Part shown: in pieces, positions 61,311-64,000 of the stretch | Position numbering within the stretch: the first letter of the stretch is position 1 | How the letters are laid out: the number at the start of each line of letters is the position of its first letter | Made by a program: the position numbers and the translations under genes | Assembly: GCA_038237625.1 (NCBI GenBank) | Contig: JBBRYM010000002.1 | Coordinates: forward strand, 62,001 to 126,000 | DNA: 64,000 bases | Origin: JAWVFM01 sp038237625 | GTDB lineage: Bacteria; Actinomycetota; Thermoleophilia; Solirubrobacterales; 70-9 | Reading direction: 5' to 3' | The notes under the pieces: model-generated | Seen by the model: the letters and a program-made list of their open reading frames with translations, nothing else | Database searches by the model: none | Told to the model about the DNA's origin: nothing

Positions 61311-64000
<2,690 letters not shown>

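Overview
The window is a high-GC (roughly 65-70 %) bacterial chromosome segment. Genes are tightly packed, often with 4-nt ATGA/GTGA/TTGA overlaps and GTG or TTG starts. Several features point to a deep-branching actinobacterium of the Thermoleophilia/Solirubrobacterales type: the alaS-ruvX-mltG-aroE-prepilin peptidase block, a probable non-discriminating AspRS, Rex coupled to a glutaredoxin-like gene, an APC permease next to two TrkA genes (as in actinobacterial ceoB/ceoC), a K+-independent H+-pyrophosphatase and a DUF4235 protein. The taxonomic call is inference; no rRNA gene is present.

Layout. 1-17250 is core chromosome: prepilin peptidase, a cation/proton exchanger, then a long minus-strand run (aroE, mltG, ruvX, alaS, an IscU-MnmA fusion, a probable 6S RNA, aspS, hisS, an MBL hydrolase, a glutamate formimidoyltransferase-like gene, an M29 peptidase), ending in a scarred zone with a truncated ion-channel gene. 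A tRNA with anticodon CAT (Met type) at 17251-17324 is the integration site of a ~15 kb element (17283-32280). The element is bounded by 43-nt direct repeats of the tRNA 3' half. It carries a tyrosine integrase whose C-terminus is encoded by the tRNA, a candidate restriction-modification pair, a 1225-aa RecD-like helicase with a C-terminal PD-(D/E)xK-like nuclease, a three-gene ubiquitin-like cassette (MBL hydrolase, E2-E1 fusion, JAB peptidase) divergent from a patatin-like phospholipase, an AbiE-type toxin-antitoxin pair with a visible promoter/operator, and a small zinc-ribbon ORF. It is a compact anti-phage defence island with no conjugation genes.

32281-64000 returns to core genes: a DMT exporter, a heterodimeric ABC exporter, tRNA-Gln, a ferredoxin-reductase-like flavoprotein, a probable potassium-uptake cluster (two APC-Usp permeases and two TrkA proteins), an FMN-dependent hydroxy-acid dehydrogenase, hppA, a YbdK-like ligase, the tsaB-rimI-tsaD-glutaredoxin-rex operon, tsaE-UDG-FmdB, a pantothenate operon (DUF2520-panC-panD-panB), a DUF1028 protein, an acyltransferase and the start-truncated uvrA.

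The most unusual system is the MBL / E2-E1 / JAB operon with the divergent patatin gene. It resembles type II CBASS (Cap2, Cap3 and a phospholipase effector), but a ComEC-like metallo-beta-lactamase protein stands where the CD-NTase would be. No ubiquitin-like protein gene or cyclase is visible. Its function is inference.
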